Below, one piece after another: positions 6,185 through 7,381 of a stretch of DNA of 7,381 bases. The DNA comes from Bacteroidales bacterium. Lineage in GTDB: Bacteria > Bacteroidota > Bacteroidia > Bacteroidales > UBA3663. The notes beneath the pieces are model-generated. The model ran no database searches, had not been told where the DNA came from, and saw nothing but the letters and a program-made list of their open reading frames with translations. The stretch is from NCBI GenBank assembly GCA_017632695.1, contig JAGBQS010000196.1, positions 1 through 7,381 on the forward strand, written 5' to 3'. The position numbers and the translations under genes are program-made. How positions within the stretch are numbered: the first letter of the stretch is position 1; each line of letters starts with the position of its first letter.

Positions 6185-7381
6185 TTATTTCGATTCCTTC
6201 AGCGAAACGGTACGGTTGAATACCAGTTTTTCGGTTGTCGAATCCTTGTCGATGCAGAAATAACCCAGACGCTGGAACTGGAATTTGTTGCCAACCTCTG
6301 CGTTTTCCTTGATGTAAGGTTCGATGTAGGCATTTTCAATTACCACTTCGCTTTCCGGATTGCGTTCGCTTTCGGTAGTGGCCTCTTCATCCAGGAAGAG
6401 CGCGTTGTAGAGACGGACTTCGGCCTTAACTGCATGCTCGGCCGATACCCAGTGCAGGGTACCCTTTACCTTGCGGTCGGCACCGGGCATTCCTGACTTC
6501 GAATCAGGATCGTAGGTGCAGAGGATGTTCGTAATCTTGCCGTCGGTGTCTTTTTCAATACCGTTGCACTTGATGATGTAGGCCGACTTCAGACGTACTT
6601 CCTTGTCGATGGTCAGACGGAAGAACTTCTTCTCGGCGACTTCCTGGAAGTCCTCGCGCTCAATGTAGAGCGTTCCGCTGAAAGGCATCTGGTGTGATCC
6701 GCTGCCTTCCTGTTCCGGATTGTTGTCCATCTCGCACATCTCAACCTGTCCGGCAGGCCAGTTGGTGATGGTCAGTTTTACCGGATCGATGACACCCATG
6801 ATTCGGGTGGCATTCTTGTTCAGGTCATTGCGTACGGCGTTCTCCAGCAAACGGATATCGTTTAGCGCATCGTACTTGGTATAGCCGATGGTTGTGATGA
6901 AGTCACGGATTGACTGTGGAGTGTAACCGCGACGGCGTAATCCGCACAAAGTAGGCATTCGGGGATCGTCCCAGCCGCGTACCACGCCGGTTTCCACCAT
7001 GTTACGCAGGTAGCGCTTCGACATGACGGTATGGGTCAGGTTCAGACGGTTGAACTCAATCTGACGGGGCATGTAGGTTGTGCCTTTGATGTCGGCAAAG
7101 ATCTTGGCGAAGTATTCGTACAGCGGACGGTGTACTTCGAACTCCAGGGTGCAGATAGAGTGGGTAATACCCTCCAGGAAGTCCGACTGGCCGTGAGCAA
7201 AGTCGTACATCGGGTATGCCTGCCACTTAGTGCCGGTACGATGATGCGGGTACTTGATGATGCGATACATGATTGGATCGCGGAAGTGCATGTTCGGATT
7301 CGCCATGTCGATCTTGGCACGCAGAGTCATGGTGCCTTCTTCGAATTCGCCCTTGTTCATGCGGCGGAACAGGTCGAGCGA
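6185..7381 (-). CDS. glnS: Glutaminyl-tRNA synthetase, C-terminal part (5' end outside window)
   Basis: Class I aminoacyl-tRNA synthetase that charges tRNA-Gln with glutamine in the cytoplasm. The last 398 residues are visible. The frame stays open to the right edge, giving SLDLFRR before the first visible Met, which matches the GlnRS family, so that Met is not the start. Visible signatures, numbered from that Met at 7360: LRAKIDMANPN (13-23); the tRNA acceptor/active-site segment YPMYDFAHGQSDFLEGITHS (49-68); the KMSKS-loop variant VMSKR (112-116, about bases 7013-7027); GWDDPRMPTLCGLRRRGYTP (129-148); and VIDPVKLTI leading into the anticodon-binding beta-barrels. It ends FNRTVSLKESK, very like E. 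coli GlnRS. The HIGH motif and most of the Rossmann fold lie beyond the window. Motifs such as GLRRRGYTP and the two-barrel C-terminus separate it from GluRS. It is the most upstream visible gene of the minus-strand run, 9 nt ahead of the TPR gene. Confidence 0.97.
   Translation of the reverse strand, partial: SLDLFRRMNKGEFEEGTMTLRAKIDMANPNMHFRDPIMYRIIKYPHHRTGTKWQAYPMYDFAHGQSDFLEGITHSICTLEFEVHRPLYEYFAKIFADIKGTTYMPRQIEFNRLNLTHTVMSKRYLRNMVETGVVRGWDDPRMPTLCGLRRRGYTPQSIRDFITTIGYTKYDALNDIRLLENAVRNDLNKNATRIMGVIDPVKLTITNWPAGQVEMCEMDNNPEQEGSGSHQMPFSGTLYIEREDFQEVAEKKFFRLTIDKEVRLKSAYIIKCNGIEKDTDGKITNILCTYDPDSKSGMPGADRKVKGTLHWVSAEHAVKAEVRLYNALFLDEEATTESERNPESEVVIENAYIEPYIKENAEVGNKFQFQRLGYFCIDKDSTTEKLVFNRTVSLKESK

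Larger units (their letters stand above)
706..7381 (-). other. Probable single transcription unit glnS-TPR-DedA-tgt-flippase-GT2
   Basis: Six consecutive minus-strand genes are separated by 9, 14, -4, 15 and 15 nt. None of the gaps is long enough for an ordinary promoter with leader or for an intrinsic terminator, and I see no Bacteroides-type promoter pair (TTG with TAnnTTTG) in them. Any promoter must lie beyond the right edge or inside a coding sequence. The order places tRNA functions ahead of envelope-glycan functions. Co-transcription is inferred from spacing only. Confidence 0.65.

Noticed and set aside
706..7381. Genome-wide reassignment of TAA to an amino acid
   Set aside because: TAA also ends the glnS, TPR, flippase, GT4 and tgt genes at points that fit their family C-termini, and continuing past the glnS, TPR and GT4 stops meets another stop within a few to some 15 codons without conserved sequence.
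1..7381. Insertion sequences, tRNA or rRNA genes, CRISPR arrays, attachment sites, riboswitches
   Set aside because: Nothing recognisable was found by reading both strands; nearly every base is coding and the longest gap is 15 nt.

Overview
The window looks like chromosomal DNA of a Bacteroidales member (Bacteroides/Phocaeicola/Prevotella-like). This rests on the protein sequences (a Bacteroidetes-type Tgt whose zinc cysteines are mostly replaced, a GlnRS with the bacterial GlnRS signatures, and DedA, Wzx-like and GT proteins of the usual gut-Bacteroidales style), on a roughly 50% GC appearance, and on start codons preceded by A/T-rich leaders with little or no Shine-Dalgarno sequence. No species can be named from this alone.

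Layout. Reading right to left on the minus strand, six genes follow one another with almost no space: glnS (3' part only, cut by the right window edge), a TPR-repeat protein, a DedA-family membrane protein, tgt (queuosine tRNA-guanine transglycosylase), a Wzx/PST-type polysaccharide flippase, and a family 2 glycosyltransferase. The gaps are 9, 14, -4 (ATGA overlap), 15 and 15 nt, which strongly suggests one transcription unit. On the plus strand at the left edge lies the 3' part of a GT4 glycosyltransferase. It converges on the GT2 gene and the two coding ends overlap by 57 nt. No stretch over 300 bases lacks a gene, and I see no tRNA, rRNA, insertion sequence, CRISPR array or convincing terminator.

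How the genes fit together. The right half is translation and tRNA housekeeping (GlnRS, Tgt) plus a TPR scaffold protein. The left half is envelope glycan synthesis (GT4, GT2, flippase), and the window sits at the junction of the two. The DedA protein could belong to the envelope group, because some DedA proteins recycle the undecaprenyl-phosphate carrier that flippase-dependent glycan pathways use.

The main anomaly is in tgt. The reading frame is intact over its whole length (381 codon positions, normal for the family) except for one in-frame TAA at codon 176. The code on both sides is well conserved and in the same frame, so this is a nonsense change, not a frameshift. It removes the catalytic nucleophile and the whole C-terminal half from the first product. 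It could be a recent loss of function, a sequencing or assembly error, or a site of readthrough. I see no evidence for a wholly new biological system here; most of the window is ordinary core genome next to a surface-glycan locus.
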